DNA of 64,000 bases from Chrysomallon squamiferum. Taxonomy: Eukaryota; Mollusca; Gastropoda; Neomphalida; Peltospiridae. The notes beneath the pieces were generated by a model. The model saw only the letters and a list, made by a program, of their open reading frames with translations, had not been told where the DNA came from and did not search any database. Of the stretch, positions 38,394 through 49,760 are shown piece by piece. Numbering within the stretch: the stretch's first letter is position 1; each line of letters begins with the position of its first letter. Location of the stretch: positions 5,083,597 to 5,147,596 of the forward strand of contig CM022677.1 of the NCBI GenBank assembly GCA_012295275.1, in the 5' to 3' direction. A program made the position numbers and the translations under genes.

Positions 38394-38475
38394 CAGGTCT
38401 CGCAGACTGGAAGCCATTTGCATTATTCTCGTTGATACTTCCTCCATCATTGCTTTTGTCCGATCATCTTCTTCT
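38394..38475 (-). pseudogene. MCC: MCC-like exon c (EEDDRTK block)
   Basis: 82 bases with acceptor ctgtatag and donor gtaatc. It reads EEDDRTKAMMEEVSTRIMQM then ASSLRDL with no disruption. The phase joins the previous exon to give IREED, as in human MCC. This is the only exon without a visible lesion besides exon e. Confidence 0.8.
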
Positions 38476-38898
38476 CTATACAGAAAAGAAAAGAAAAAAG
38501 AAAAAAAACGTTCAAATGTCTTTACACTTTCTGGAATTTGGTATTTTCAACAAATTCCTAGAAATTATTTCTTAGTCTTTCATTAAACACAGTAAAGAAC
38601 AGCAAGCTAATGATGTTGTTTTACATCTGAATAATGACTGACTTGACTCATACAATGAAAGAAAACAATGGTTAAATGTCTTCACATATTTCCGGAATTT
38701 CAGGTTTTCAGGAATCTTTTCTTTTCATTAAAAACAGTGAAAAACCAGCAAACAAATGGTATTATTTTACAATATATAATGACAATCCAAAACTATTTTT
38801 CATTATGTGTCCAGATATATTATATTATTGTTTTTATCATTCATTAAAAGCAGGGAAGAACAGCAAACTCACACTATTATTTAATTAAGACTACTGAC

Positions 38899-39040
38899 CT
38901 GATGACATTAATCTGCTGTATGTCTGTTTTCTTCATCAGCTCTGCAATGACGTGTAAAGTTCAGTGACGCGTTCCTCGTAGCGTGCCGCTGTCTGGTCAA
39001 CTCTGTCATCAAAGTCTTTCTGACTGTGAATCTTTTCAGT
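38899..39040 (-). pseudogene. MCC: MCC-like exon b (RYEERVTELY block)
   Basis: The acceptor is cactaag and the donor gtcagt. It reads HSQKDFDDRVDQTAARYEER, VTELYT, then a one-base deletion, after which VIAELMKKTD is restored in the next frame. Human MCC has RYEERITELHSVIAELNKK. The deletion lies near 38945. The exon ends in phase 2, which fits the next exon exactly (the joined codon is Arg). Confidence 0.88.
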
Positions 39041-39805
39041 CTTAGTGACAACAAACAATCAGGTTTCATAACAAACACATAAAATAAGAAAAGTATTTAT
39101 TAATGCAGTTATAAAATCAAAATAAACTAATAATAATAATAAAAGAAAAATATTTATTAACAGAACATACATCCTTTTATACAATTAAATTAAAAATATA
39201 ACAAAGGAATTTGCTATTATAAAATAAAAAATAAAGAAAATAATATTTAAAATCACATTAGAAACTGTATATTTATATATGTATATTAGTAAACTTGTAA
39301 ATTAAAAATAATAAAATGTCAAAATATTTAGAATCACTAAAATATTTGAAGTTTTTATGGTTTTTGGATATAACTGTCTATTAGTAAATTTAAAACATAC
39401 AGACTAAATTCTCTTAGTATTCAAAATAACAACAGACATGTTTTTTTTATGAATTTGAATTAGTATATACTGTATTTATTGAACCTATGTATTCTTTGTT
39501 TTAGTGTCTGCTTAAATAATCAATAAATAATCAAATAAATACATAAATAACCAAATAAGGCAGAAAGTAAATATGTAATAATTAAAACTTTTTAAATTTA
39601 AATTTGGTCATCAGATTAACGTAAATATTTTTCTAAAGCCTTTCCAGAAAGATAGCTTTAAGTCATCATCAAGAGTTATTGCCAAACATATTATTTTCTA
39701 GTCAGGCTATATTCTTATTGCTGTTACCAGAATAACAACATTAATTTCAGGCTAATGCGAGTATAAAAAAAAATATATATATATTAAAAAACAATAATTT
39801 CTTAC

Positions 39806-39919
39806 CTGACATTTAGTCTGTTATTTTTCTAAATGATCTCTTTCGGCTCTTACTTGTGCTAACCTGTTGTTCAGCTCGATTATCTCCTATTTCAGAGAGG
39901 TCAAGGCCGCCTGGTGAAG
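39806..39919 (-). pseudogene. MCC: MCC-like exon a (LHQAALTSLK block)
   Basis: 38 codons between a good acceptor (tttcccag) and donor (gtaag). It reads LHQAALTSLK, stop, EIIELNNRLAQVRAERDHLEK (broken here as two parts), stop, QTKCQ. The human protein has LHSAALASLKGDIVELNKRL at this point. The two in-frame stops are TAG at 39887-39889 and TAA at 39821-39823. The second sits where glutamine or lysine is expected. Both borders remain phase 0. Confidence 0.85.
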
Positions 39920-40056
39920 CTGGGAAAGGAAAGAAATAATTTTAAATTATTACATTTTGCAACCAAATTAAAACGTTATTTGTGAATTTTTGTGATTCAA
40001 TCTGTTTTATCATTCCTAAAGCTAATTAATGAAAAAAATATTGATAATGAAAAATA

Positions 40057-40102
<46 letters not shown>

Positions 40103-40164
40103 TCACAAACAGTTATAATAAACTAAATACTGTTTGTCAAATGACAGAAATGAATTACAGATTT

Positions 40165-40345
40165 ACCACAGATTATGAAGGAAACATTTCCTTGAGGTCA
40201 ATTTTGGTGTTACCGAACAAATAACCACTTGGAAGGATGGCACCATGAAATCAGTCAAATCGCCCAGAAGAGTCATCCGACCACAATGGAGAATTTCTGC
40301 ATTTCAACTGCGAGAATCAACGGAAATATTTTTAAAAATAAATCA
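40165..40345 (+). pseudogene. MULE-type transposase C-terminal fragment
   Basis: The plus-strand frame reads FWCYRTNNHLEGWHHEISQI followed by AQKSHPT. The pattern RTNNxLEGWHxxI..HP is characteristic of the C-terminal part of MULE-type transposases, often seen in FLYWCH-containing transposon proteins of invertebrates. Only about 45 residues remain before the sequence becomes T-rich. It lies just upstream of the first MCC-like exon, on the opposite strand. Naming rests on the motif only. Confidence 0.5.
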
Positions 40346-42650
40346 CCTTCTTCATTTTTTTCATCATTTCTTTCTTTCTTTATTTATTTTGCTATTTTGT
40401 TTCTTTATTTTTTTACTTATTATGTGTTTTGTTGTTCTCTCATATATAAACTTCTCTTTGAATATTTAATTTCTTGTACATTTTGAACCGATTGTGGTCT
40501 CCGTTATTGTCATTATTGTACGTTTTGCGTTCAAAATGAATCGTGGAACCGAATTATGGAAACAATTGATGTATTACTGAAATTTGAATAAAAATGTTAT
40601 GCTATTTTTATATTGAATAGTTTGTTGTATTAACATACACAAATTAACATAAGAGAGATAGACAAACATAAGGATAGATTTATACCAGAGCGTTAAAACT
40701 TAGTTGTACAGAAGTAGTTTGTTGTTATCTTCTGACTGAACACACTGTCAACCAGGTGCAAGGGAATTTAATCAGAAAGATCCCGCGATCTAGAATTCAT
40801 TCTAGAACCATTTATACAAGTTTTTCTACGTCCCAAAGACACAGTGACAGATATATTAACAACAAATCCCGCGACGTACAATTCATTTTAGCACTATTTA
40901 TACAAGTTTTTCTACGTCCAGGGCCATACAATGGCAAATACACAATGACAAATATATTAACGTGGTATTTTATTGAGTTCTCTACAAATTACGTTGCATT
41001 TACTCTTACTAGCTGTTTTTATAATACAGTGAGATTTATATATAATAATGAATATTTTGTTAAGAATACTATTACTGTGATGATTTTTGCACAGCATAAT
41101 GGAAAAAGAGTTGTAGTTTACATGATTTTTTTAGATATTTAGATATTTAGGATTTCTTTGATAATACAGTTACGCAGATATAATACTACGCTGTAAATTA
41201 CAATAAAAGGTGAAACAGTAATATTTTTAAAAATTCAGCTGTTTCCAGACTAACGTCCTTTGTCTTATTAAAATAACTAGATTACAGAAGAGGTTCATGG
41301 AATAAAAGTGAAAAAATGCTGGATTAGGTTGATATAAATAAGAAATTATATTGATAATTAGAGTTTATGCCGATAACCTTTATTTTATTAGCAACAGTAT
41401 AGAAAAAGAAATGAAGTTAATCAGGATGGACATTCCGTAATTTATTGAAGATTCTGGGCTTCTCCTAAAATATAAAATGTTAGTATGAATATATTCTGTG
41501 ATGTAGATAGTAAAATATAATATTAATTTCCCACATAAACAACATAAATAGTGCAGTCAGAATTAAATTGCGTCTTTTAAAAACTATAGTGTAAGTAGCA
41601 GTATTCTAACTTATTTGTATAAAAAGTGTTTGTGTTATAAAAGATACGGGATATCTCAAGTTGAACGTTCAATCATCAATGTTAAAGTAAAAGAGAAGAA
41701 AACGTTTTTTTCATTTATTCCCGTTGTCAGAATAGTTTATAGTTGAGTCTGTTAGTCTCTATTAACATGAGCGCAGTGCATACTTCAGTTTTCATTAATA
41801 ACTCTTAACATTATTTATTCATTAATATTAATATCGAAGTAGATTTTGTATTTGTGATTATACATTGCGGTTCCGTAAACAACAGATTCTCATGTAATTA
41901 ATATGGATAAAGGAATATCACATTAAACTTTTTGTTTATGTTTAATAATTTGAAAATTTATTGAGTAACAGTATGCTGTATATTTCTCCAAATTCAGGTA
42001 TTGTCCACGAGTAAATATCATCATTTTAATCTACAGTGATTATTTTAATGATCATTTTAGTCTTTAATATAATAAAATGTCTTTTGTAATTCTCCTATGA
42101 AATAAAAGGATAAGCTTACAGTTGCTGTTATTATATTCAGTGGTGCAGCTATTAGAAAGAAATATCAATGATAACAAAATTGTAAATTGTTTTCACTATA
42201 AACTGTTTTGACGATATTAAATGCGTAACCCGTGACGCGTGTTTTTCTCACTGAGTCCAGTTTATTCTACAAACAGTTTCTACTGACAGAAAAGAAACAA
42301 AGTAAATTCCTCTCTGAATTTCATGTGAAAACCTAGAATGCTCATCACATTAAAAACTGATAATTATTTTTGAGGAGTTATTTTTTTTATTTTTTTTATT
42401 TATTATTATTTTGTTCCATTTGTTTTAATTTTTCTTCAATTTTTTAATTTTTTAATTAATTATTACTTTTTTATCATTCTGATAATATATTATTCGTTTA
42501 CACTGAGAGGAATCGTATAAACTGACTTACATAAATTTAGTTATTGCTTTAATTCGAGACAAATTTAGTGTATTTTTTAAATAAGTAAGAAGTAAATAAG
42601 TAAGTATATAAATAAATAAATAAATAAAGCAAGAGAAACTATGTTTAATA
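40346..42650. other. Gene-free AT-rich stretch with a short duplicated block
   Basis: Around 40775-40930 a block containing atcccgcgatctagaattcat and tttatacaagtttttctacgtcc is repeated with changes (second copy from 40866). Between 41160 and 42360 are pieces related to the repeat family at 14380-16075. No gene seen. Confidence 0.5.
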
Positions 42651-42660
42651 ATTAATTATT

Positions 42661-42917
42661 CTGGTATCGGACGCATACACTAGCGAGGTGGAGAAACTTT
42701 TAACACTCTGGGAATGTCGTGTAGGAGAATACCATCTGAATACTGCCGAATGCATGGAACATCCAAAGTTCAATCCTGTTTAAAGAATTTGATTTGTTTT
42801 GGCGAAGCAACGAAGATTTGCGAGCTGAGCTATACGCACTTCGAAAGCCACCAAAACGCTACTACGAGCTTCTCAGAAAGAACAGAGTTGTGCAATATTC
42901 TCACAGATTTATTGTAT
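42661..42917 (+). pseudogene. Frameshifted coding island, unidentified
   Basis: One frame reads VSDAYTSEVEKLLTLWECRV, then GEYHLNTAECMEHPKFNPV to a stop at 42779-42781. The next frame then reads FKEFDLFWRSNEDLRAELYA followed by LRKPPKRYYELLRKNRVV and SHRFIVLE to a TAG. Composition is higher in GC and charge than the surroundings, and the switch happens at ctgtttaaagaa, so one base change would join them. I do not recognise the family. It could be an exon pair, a processed gene or a transposon piece. Confidence 0.45.
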
Positions 42918-42929
42918 TAGAAAAAATAA

Positions 42930-43750
42930 ACATTTGATTTGTCTGTCAGTTCCCTTTCCTTAGGTTCTTCTACAATAGAAAACAGACTTTACTCTATGTA
43001 AAATTACTAATTGTGTTATATTTCTTTTTACTTTTTTTCTCTTGGCTACGATTTTATTTCTAAACTCACTCTTCTCGGGTACATTAATTTCATTGTACCT
43101 TAACATCAAAACATTGTTTATTTATTGATTTATTATTTTATTTGTTTTATTTCTTTAGTTTAAACATTTTTTTATTTTGTTTTATCTTAAAGTCACATAC
43201 ATTCTGTACCACTTTTCAATTTAAACTGAATAAAAAGCCATTACTAAACATATTTTTTCATTATTTGTATGTGTGTGTGTATATACATACACACACACAT
43301 ATAAACATATGCCTGCATACATATCCATATGCATCAAAAAAATACACACATAAACACACAAACAAAACTCATACAAACATACATTGGCTCATGGTATATT
43401 TGTGATCCATATGTTACAGAAAAAAATTATTCATTTATTTTTATATTTTTAAAAATGTATTTATTTATAGTTGTTTTTTCTGTTTTCTTTTTCTTTTTTC
43501 CTTTTTTTTTTTCTTCTCATTTACAATACACATACAGTGTTTAACAAAAATATTTTTTATTTGTAAATGATTTTGAAAAAATAATGTTCATAGTATGGCT
43601 TTAAAAAAAACCCAAAACCACACATTTCTAACCTCTTGTAAATAAAAAAAATTGTTGTTGTTTTTCCTATCTTTTGTGTTTAACATATCACAGTTTAGAT
43701 GTGGTTATAAGAGGAAATTATGTGAGAGAAAAATGAAAAGGATTCATACA
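42930..43750. other. Gene-free T-rich stretch
   Basis: No gene seen. It contains a TG/CA stretch around 43266-43300 and long T runs. Open frames are hydrophobic low-complexity. Confidence 0.5.
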
Positions 43751-43756
43751 GCTCTG

Positions 43757-44413
43757 CTCACTATTATCATAATTATCATCTGCAGGCTACTTACTATTAT
43801 TGTAATTATCATCTACAGGCTACTTACTATTATTGTAATTATCATCTGCAGGCTACTTACTATTATTGTAATTATCATCTACAGGCTACTTACTATTATT
43901 GTAATTATCATCTACAGGCTACTTACTATTATTGTAATTATCATCTACAGGCTACTTACTATTATTGTAATTATCATCTGCAGGCTACTTACTATTATTA
44001 TAATTATCATCTACAGGCTACTTACTATTATTGTAATTATCATCTACAGGCTACTTACTATTATTATAATTATCATCTACAGGCTACTTACTATTATTAT
44101 AATTATCATCTACAGGCTACTTACTATTATTGTAATTATCATCTGCAGGCTACTTACTATTATTGTAATTATCATCTACAGGCTACTTACTATTATTGTA
44201 ATTATCATCTGCAGGCTACTTACTATTATTATAATTATCATCTACAGGCTACTTACTATTATTGTAATTATCATCTACAGGCTACTTACTATTATTATAA
44301 TTATCATCTACAGGCTACTTACTTTTATTGTAATTATCATCTACAGGCTACTTACTATTATTATAATTATCATCTACAGGCTACTTACTATTATTATAAT
44401 TATCATCTACTAA
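43757..44413 (+). repeat. 33 bp minisatellite (about 20 units)
   Basis: Units of 33 bases contain aattatcatct, caggctacttacta and ttattgt. They vary mainly at two sites: G or A in ct(g/a)cagg, and G or A in att(g/a)taat. Because 33 is a multiple of three, a 253-residue frame (RLLTIIVIIIY repeats) is open, but it is a repeat artefact. Length is uniform, which suggests recent homogenisation. Confidence 0.95.
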
Positions 44414-45954
44414 CTCTCACTTTTATTATAATTATCTGTTCACACACACTTGATAAATAACTGGTTTCTACATTCTGGTTTGTAAAAATCTGGTATTTTG
44501 CAGATTATATACTTTAAAACATTTTTTTAGAAAAATATAAAAATAATTAAGAAATAAATAAATAAATAAATAAATAAAAATAACTTTAAAAAGTCTAAGT
44601 ATTTGTCATGCTTCTGCAAGGCATTTACACAGCTGTATATAAAAAACAATCATATACATGTTCTGTATTTTGTGTAAACACATCAGAACCTTAACACTAC
44701 AAATGTTTTAATAACTAACCTGACTATCAAGACCACTCTGTATTACAAACAAAACCTTACATAATCAGCAATATGTTAGTAACTGCAGTATTAAAAACAC
44801 TGTGATACATCATGCTACTCAGTGATAAATACTAACGACAATTCTTACACACCATCTCAGAGAAAAGCTAACTCTTCAGTTTCTGTTAAGTCACAGTGTA
44901 TACTGGATATAATTGAAATTCATTCACAGATAAAGCACTGAGGATTTGTAATGCTACATAATATACATATACAACTGTAATCTGTCTCTTAAAATAAAAC
45001 AGCTGAAAAAAAACACTTCTTCATTGTGGGCCAGTGATAAGTGTCTATCTATGTTTCAATGTGTGCTTGAGTGTGTATGTGCTTGTGTAAGTCTGTATGC
45101 ATGTTTATTTGAGTTTGTATATATATATGTATGTATGGATGTGTATCTGTGTGTGTTTATATTATGTGCATTTGAGTGTGCATATATTTGTTTAAGTCTG
45201 TATCTGCATGTATCTGTGTGCTTATTATGTGTGCATGACTAGGTTTGCATTTCTGCATATTTGCATGTATATGTGTCTGTGTGTGTTTGTATTGTATGTT
45301 TAAGTATGTACGTATGCTTGTATGTCTGTATGTGTAGATATATGTGTCTGTATTAATGTATGTATGAATAAGTATGGATTATTTGTACTTATATCTAAGC
45401 ATGTGTGTATGAATACTTGTGTTTGTATTACGGTGTGTGTGTGTAAGTCTGGATGTAATCAATGCCAAATAAATTGTTGGTTCAGAAAACATTATCTAAA
45501 CACTAAAAACAAAAACAAATCTGAAAATAAACACAGTATCTACTATGTGTGCTTTATCTAGTTGTTTTACCTGCTGGAATTAAATAGCAATAGAAATTGA
45601 ATAAAATACATATTTATATTTAATTATTTAAAACAATTTTTTTATATATATAATTAGTTACTAATTTAATATCAAAACACTCACATTAAAATAGAAAAAT
45701 AAACATATTCCATAAACATACATAATTAAAAAAACTCACAAGTCATCATAAACTAATATATACACATATATGCACATACACATGAACACACATGTGCATA
45801 CATATAAAAACATCCATACAAACACAGTCAAGCAGAAACACAGACTTGCACATATATAGACACACACTGACCATAAAAATACAGACACATTCACACACAC
45901 AAAACTCAGACTTAATACACATATATCACACACACACACTGACCATCACACACA
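44414..45954. other. Gene-free stretch, TG-rich (45040-45450) then CA-rich (45760-45940)
   Basis: No gene seen. A degenerate TG/TATG-rich segment is followed about 300 bases later by CA/CATA-rich sequence, giving many cysteine/valine-rich open frames that are artefacts. Confidence 0.6.
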
Positions 45955-46105
45955 AATAACTCACACACATACAACTCACACACATACAACTCACACACAT
46001 ACAACTCACACACATACAACTCACACACATACAACTCACACACATACAACTCACACACATACAACTCACACACATACAACTCACACACATACAACTCACA
46101 CACAT
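45955..46105 (+). repeat. 15 bp minisatellite (about 10 units)
   Basis: The unit ctcacacacatacaa is repeated nearly perfectly about ten times. The open frames (CELYV repeats on the minus strand) are artefacts. Confidence 0.95.
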
Positions 46106-46900
46106 ATAAATATAAATATAAACATACTGGAGGCTGTACAAGGGAATGTGTGTCAGACTTACTTTTTATTTTATTATTATTTTTTTTTTTTTAAAGATTT
46201 GAAATATGTACCCAAGTAAAAATATTAATGAATACATTTTTTTAAAATATGACATAATACCTGTCTTTGTACATTCTTTATATTAAGATTATTTTTTTTT
46301 TTTTTTTTTTTGCTTTTAATAAAAAGAAATATCTCAACACTGTACTAAATATTATAAAAATAGAATAAAAATGTATTTCCCTTTTTATTGTTGTTATTTT
46401 ATATAATTATTTTTATAATTGTATCAAATATTATTTATAATTTTTATTGTTGTTCTTTTATTAGAAAGAAATGTATCAACATTAAAATACTAATTTATTA
46501 TTATTACATTAAGAGAGTTTTATTTCTCCTTTCATCATTGTTGTTATCACATGATGGTTTGAGGATCACATTAAATAATAATTAGAATAGCTTTATTTAT
46601 CTTTTTATTTTAGAATTATCTTAAATATTATTAAAATAGTTTTATTTTTTTTATTGTTGTTGTTTTTGTAGTTATCACTATATCAGATTTTAGAATTATA
46701 TTAAATAATAAAATAGTTTTATTTATATTCGTATTGTTTTATTTTTTTTAGGTTATTACTTGATCAGATTTTAGAATTAAATACACACACATATATAATG
46801 TATCTATCTTATTCCTCTATTAAATATTCTGATCCATCAGTAACTTAAATATATGTCTAGAACTAAAAATATAGAATAAAACATTCTTACACATGCATAT
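46106..46900. other. Gene-free AT-rich stretch
   Basis: It holds long T runs (46180-46193, 46291-46311) and repeated ttagaattatattaaataat-like pieces (46610-46770). No gene seen. Confidence 0.5.
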
Positions 46901-46903
46901 ATG

Positions 46904-47090
46904 TTACAGTCAATATGTCAAACTAGTCATTTAGCCTAACACACAAAACCATCAGAAATTAGGCCTAATGACTAAAATTTCCAGGAATTAGGCCTAATGA
47001 TATTAAAATTTCCAGGAATTAGGTCAAATGACTGGATTTTCCATGGTCTTGTTTGACATTCTGCCTGATAGTAAATCAGAAAATCAGTCA
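46904..47090 (+). mobile_element. piggyBac-related terminal fragment
   Basis: The segment gttacagtcaatatgtcaaa followed by agtcattt and, later, gtttgacattctgcctgata matches the order found just inside the piggyBac left ends (483-570 and 25190-25290). Between them are three copies of a block with aggaattaggcctaatga. No TTAA-bounded end or transposase is visible, so it is a solo fragment or a short derivative. Confidence 0.5.
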
Positions 47091-47485
47091 AGCAGGTTTA
47101 ATGCTTTGCAACATCATTAGTGGTTCAATTCAATTCTTTATTATTCTATGCTCAGCACAAAAACATGTGCTAAGCATGAGTCTTAAAACCAGAATAGAGA
47201 GAGAAGTGGAAGAAAGAGACGAAAGGACTATGACAGATTGCATGAAGTATAAAAACTTAACTGTTACTCTAAAACTGGTTTTTAAAACGTATTGTAATAT
47301 CATTCAAATAATCCTGGGTTAACTGTATTGTAACCATATTATACTTAAATCACCATCCATTCAATTTTTTATAAATAAAATAAGACCTTAGAAAATATTA
47401 AAAGTTACAAGATTAACACATTTAGACCTATATAAATATATATATATATATAAAATATTAATAAAAAATGAGATACAGTAATAAA

Positions 47486-47543
<58 letters not shown>

Positions 47544-48540
47544 ATTAAAAAATAATAGTAGTATAAATTAATTATAACAATTAAAAAGAAGAAACATATT
47601 CTATCAAATGAAACAATAAATTATTTTATTTACTGATTTTTTATTATCAGAACAATAAGGAATGTAGACAGGATAAAATAAATAAATAAGTAAACAAATA
47701 AATAAAGTATTAAACCCTATTCTGAAAACACAGTTTTATGTCAACCCTGATCAACCCTTTAAAACTCACCTTTCACTACAATCTAGTTTTTAAACAACAG
47801 TCAGCCATATTGAAATGGAGACTGGTGTGGGTGAATGTTGCAACCAGCAAATAGTAAAGAAATAAAATAAACATTAGTTACACCTTTCATCATCAAAACC
47901 CAAAATCATTTTACTAAGAATCAGCTACTCCACCAATCTAAACACAATCAAATTCAAATATAAAATAAACACAACACCAAACTGTAGCTGTGGAATTTCT
48001 GAAACCATGAAACATTATTAGTTCTCTGTCCAAATTCTGCAAGTAAACACCTAAAGCTACATGACACATTCAATGAATTAAAAATTGAATTTACACTTAA
48101 AAACAGCTTGATAGCAATAGTGAAAAACTTTAATTCAAACAAATAAATAGACACAAATGTTTGATTAAATAAATTTAAAAACATAACATCAAATAACACA
48201 ATCACACAGGAGTTTTAGCAGAGTAACGTGTCCACATTATGGTATTTAATGAGAAAAGTCATCTTTTTCCAAAACGTGCTTATCTTTTACAGAATGATAA
48301 ACTGTGTGGGTATGTGTGTGTTTGTGTTTGTGTATTGTGGTTTGTTCTGGAACAACATCTTGTAGTCATTATGATCAGTTAATCAAATGAAAAGAAATAT
48401 CTATTTATTTTCTATCAGTTAAAATTCACATTTAATTATTCAGATATTTAAAAATTCAGTCAATATAAAGACACATCTACTTACCTTGCTTACAGCTGCA
48501 CGAGTTGTGAAGAAAACAGATACAAAATTTAACTTTAATA
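47091..48540. other. Gene-free AT-rich stretch with TAA tract
   Basis: It holds a (TAA)n tract at 47489-47539. I see no exon or transposon domain; the ORFs lack domain features. Confidence 0.5.
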
Positions 48541-48564
48541 ATTTATGAAGGACAAGGAACATTA

Positions 48565-48850
48565 GCTGAACAAGACTTGGTAATTCTGTTATTTCTGGTG
48601 ATTTGGTTCCACATCTGCCCAATGTCTCAACATGTCACTGAACAAGACTTGGTAATTCTGTTATTTCTGGTGATTTGGTTCCACATCTGTCCAATGTCTC
48701 AACATGTCACTGAACAAGACTTGGTAATTCTGTTATGTCTGGTGATTTGGTTCCACATCTCAACATGTCACTGAACAAGACTTGGTAATTCTGTTATGTC
48801 TGGTGATTTGGTTCCTCATCTGCCCAATGTCTCAACATGTCACTGAACAA
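48565..48850 (+). repeat. ~72 bp tandem repeat (4 units, one shortened)
   Basis: Four units starting gaacaagacttggtaattct are followed by gtgatttggttccacatct and caacatgtcact. The third unit lacks the gtccaatgt piece. Units are nearly identical. Open frames across them are artefacts. Confidence 0.9.
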
Positions 48851-49089
48851 AGACCAATCTGTTTATAATCAGTCCATGATGCCCATATTTAACACGACAT
48901 GATTGAGGATCTCTTTGTATCTGTGGAAATTAATCAGCCTTTCTTATTCTCAAGAATATGTTTTTATTTTAATTTGTTCTGCTTCAGACTGAGGACCATT
49001 TATTACCGCATGAGATGTAAGTATATCCTGCCAATGCTGCCCTGTTTGCTATTGATGTGTCTGGTTTCAGTAGGTGGTGAAAGTGAACA

Positions 49090-49648
49090 ACAACCTGTTC
49101 GTTTAGCTGTAACGTTATTGCATACTCTCGATACCGTTGTCATTGTTACAAATGTTGATGCTGCGTGTTGTTTCGCTTTTTATAAACTATTGTACTGTGC
49201 GCACCCTATATTAAAAAAATATTATTATTATTGTTGTCTGCGTTGTCCTGCACGATATTTATGTCTTTGTCATTATTCTTTTGAGGATTTTTATTAATTG
49301 CTGTCCTTAATTTCTTAGTGTGTAGATCCTATTTAAAAATATATTGTTGCTATTTGTATTCATGTCGACGTCGTACCTGCGTTGTGTAGTTTAATTATTG
49401 TGCTTTTCATTAACTATTATTATCATTTTTTTATGTGCGCTTCCTGTATTACAATATATTATTATTACCAGTACTATTACTTTTTTTTCTGTTAATGACG
49501 GTATCATTGCCGTCGTGGCTGCATTGTTCTTAACGTTTTTGGTTTACTTCTCTTTATCCTGTTGCGCATGTTAATAACTTTGTTAAAATATATTAAAATA
49601 CATTATTATTGTTACTATTAACGTCACCGCAGCTGTTGTTCTTCGCGC

Positions 49649-49684
<36 letters not shown>

Positions 49685-49760
49685 GTCGCCATCATTGAAG
49701 TCGTGCCTGCGTTGTACTCCTATTATGTTGTCTTTTTCAGTAACTGTTATTCTTACTTTC
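49090..49760 (+). repeat. ~125 bp unit array, middle set (about 6 copies)
   Basis: GC-richer cores such as taacgtcgccatcattgaag and gtcgtacctgcgttg recur near 49133, 49233, 49360, 49491, 49617 and 49680, separated by AT-rich ttaaaatatattattatt-like blocks. It is the same unit and orientation as 11740-12075, and opposite to 51220-51960. Confidence 0.65.

Larger units (their letters stand above)
32811..39919 (-). pseudogene. MCC: Decayed MCC-like gene (unprocessed), 11 exons recognised
   Basis: Eleven exon segments on the minus strand follow the order of the coiled-coil protein MCC (mutated in colorectal cancers; a cytoplasmic, cell-junction-associated scaffold linked to Wnt/beta-catenin and polarity pathways in vertebrates). 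Diagnostic blocks are RYEERVTELYT, VLMGKYESNNTVLQLA, SSSTASSVDTDFTK and QRLDLENAVLMQELMAMK. Several exon borders retain gt/ag and matching phases. The exon expected between 36552 and 35868 was not found, nor were the first coding exon and the C-terminal end with its PDZ-binding motif. Stops, shifts and a mutated donor are listed under the individual exons. Introns show it is a genomic duplicate, not a retrocopy. Confidence 0.88.

Noticed and set aside
32811-39919. Functional MCC gene with alternative genetic code or editing at stops
   Set aside because: The lesions include frameshifts, deletions, a lost donor and a missing exon, not only stops.
43652-44413. 253-residue hydrophobic protein
   Set aside because: Entirely explained by a 33 bp minisatellite of low complexity.
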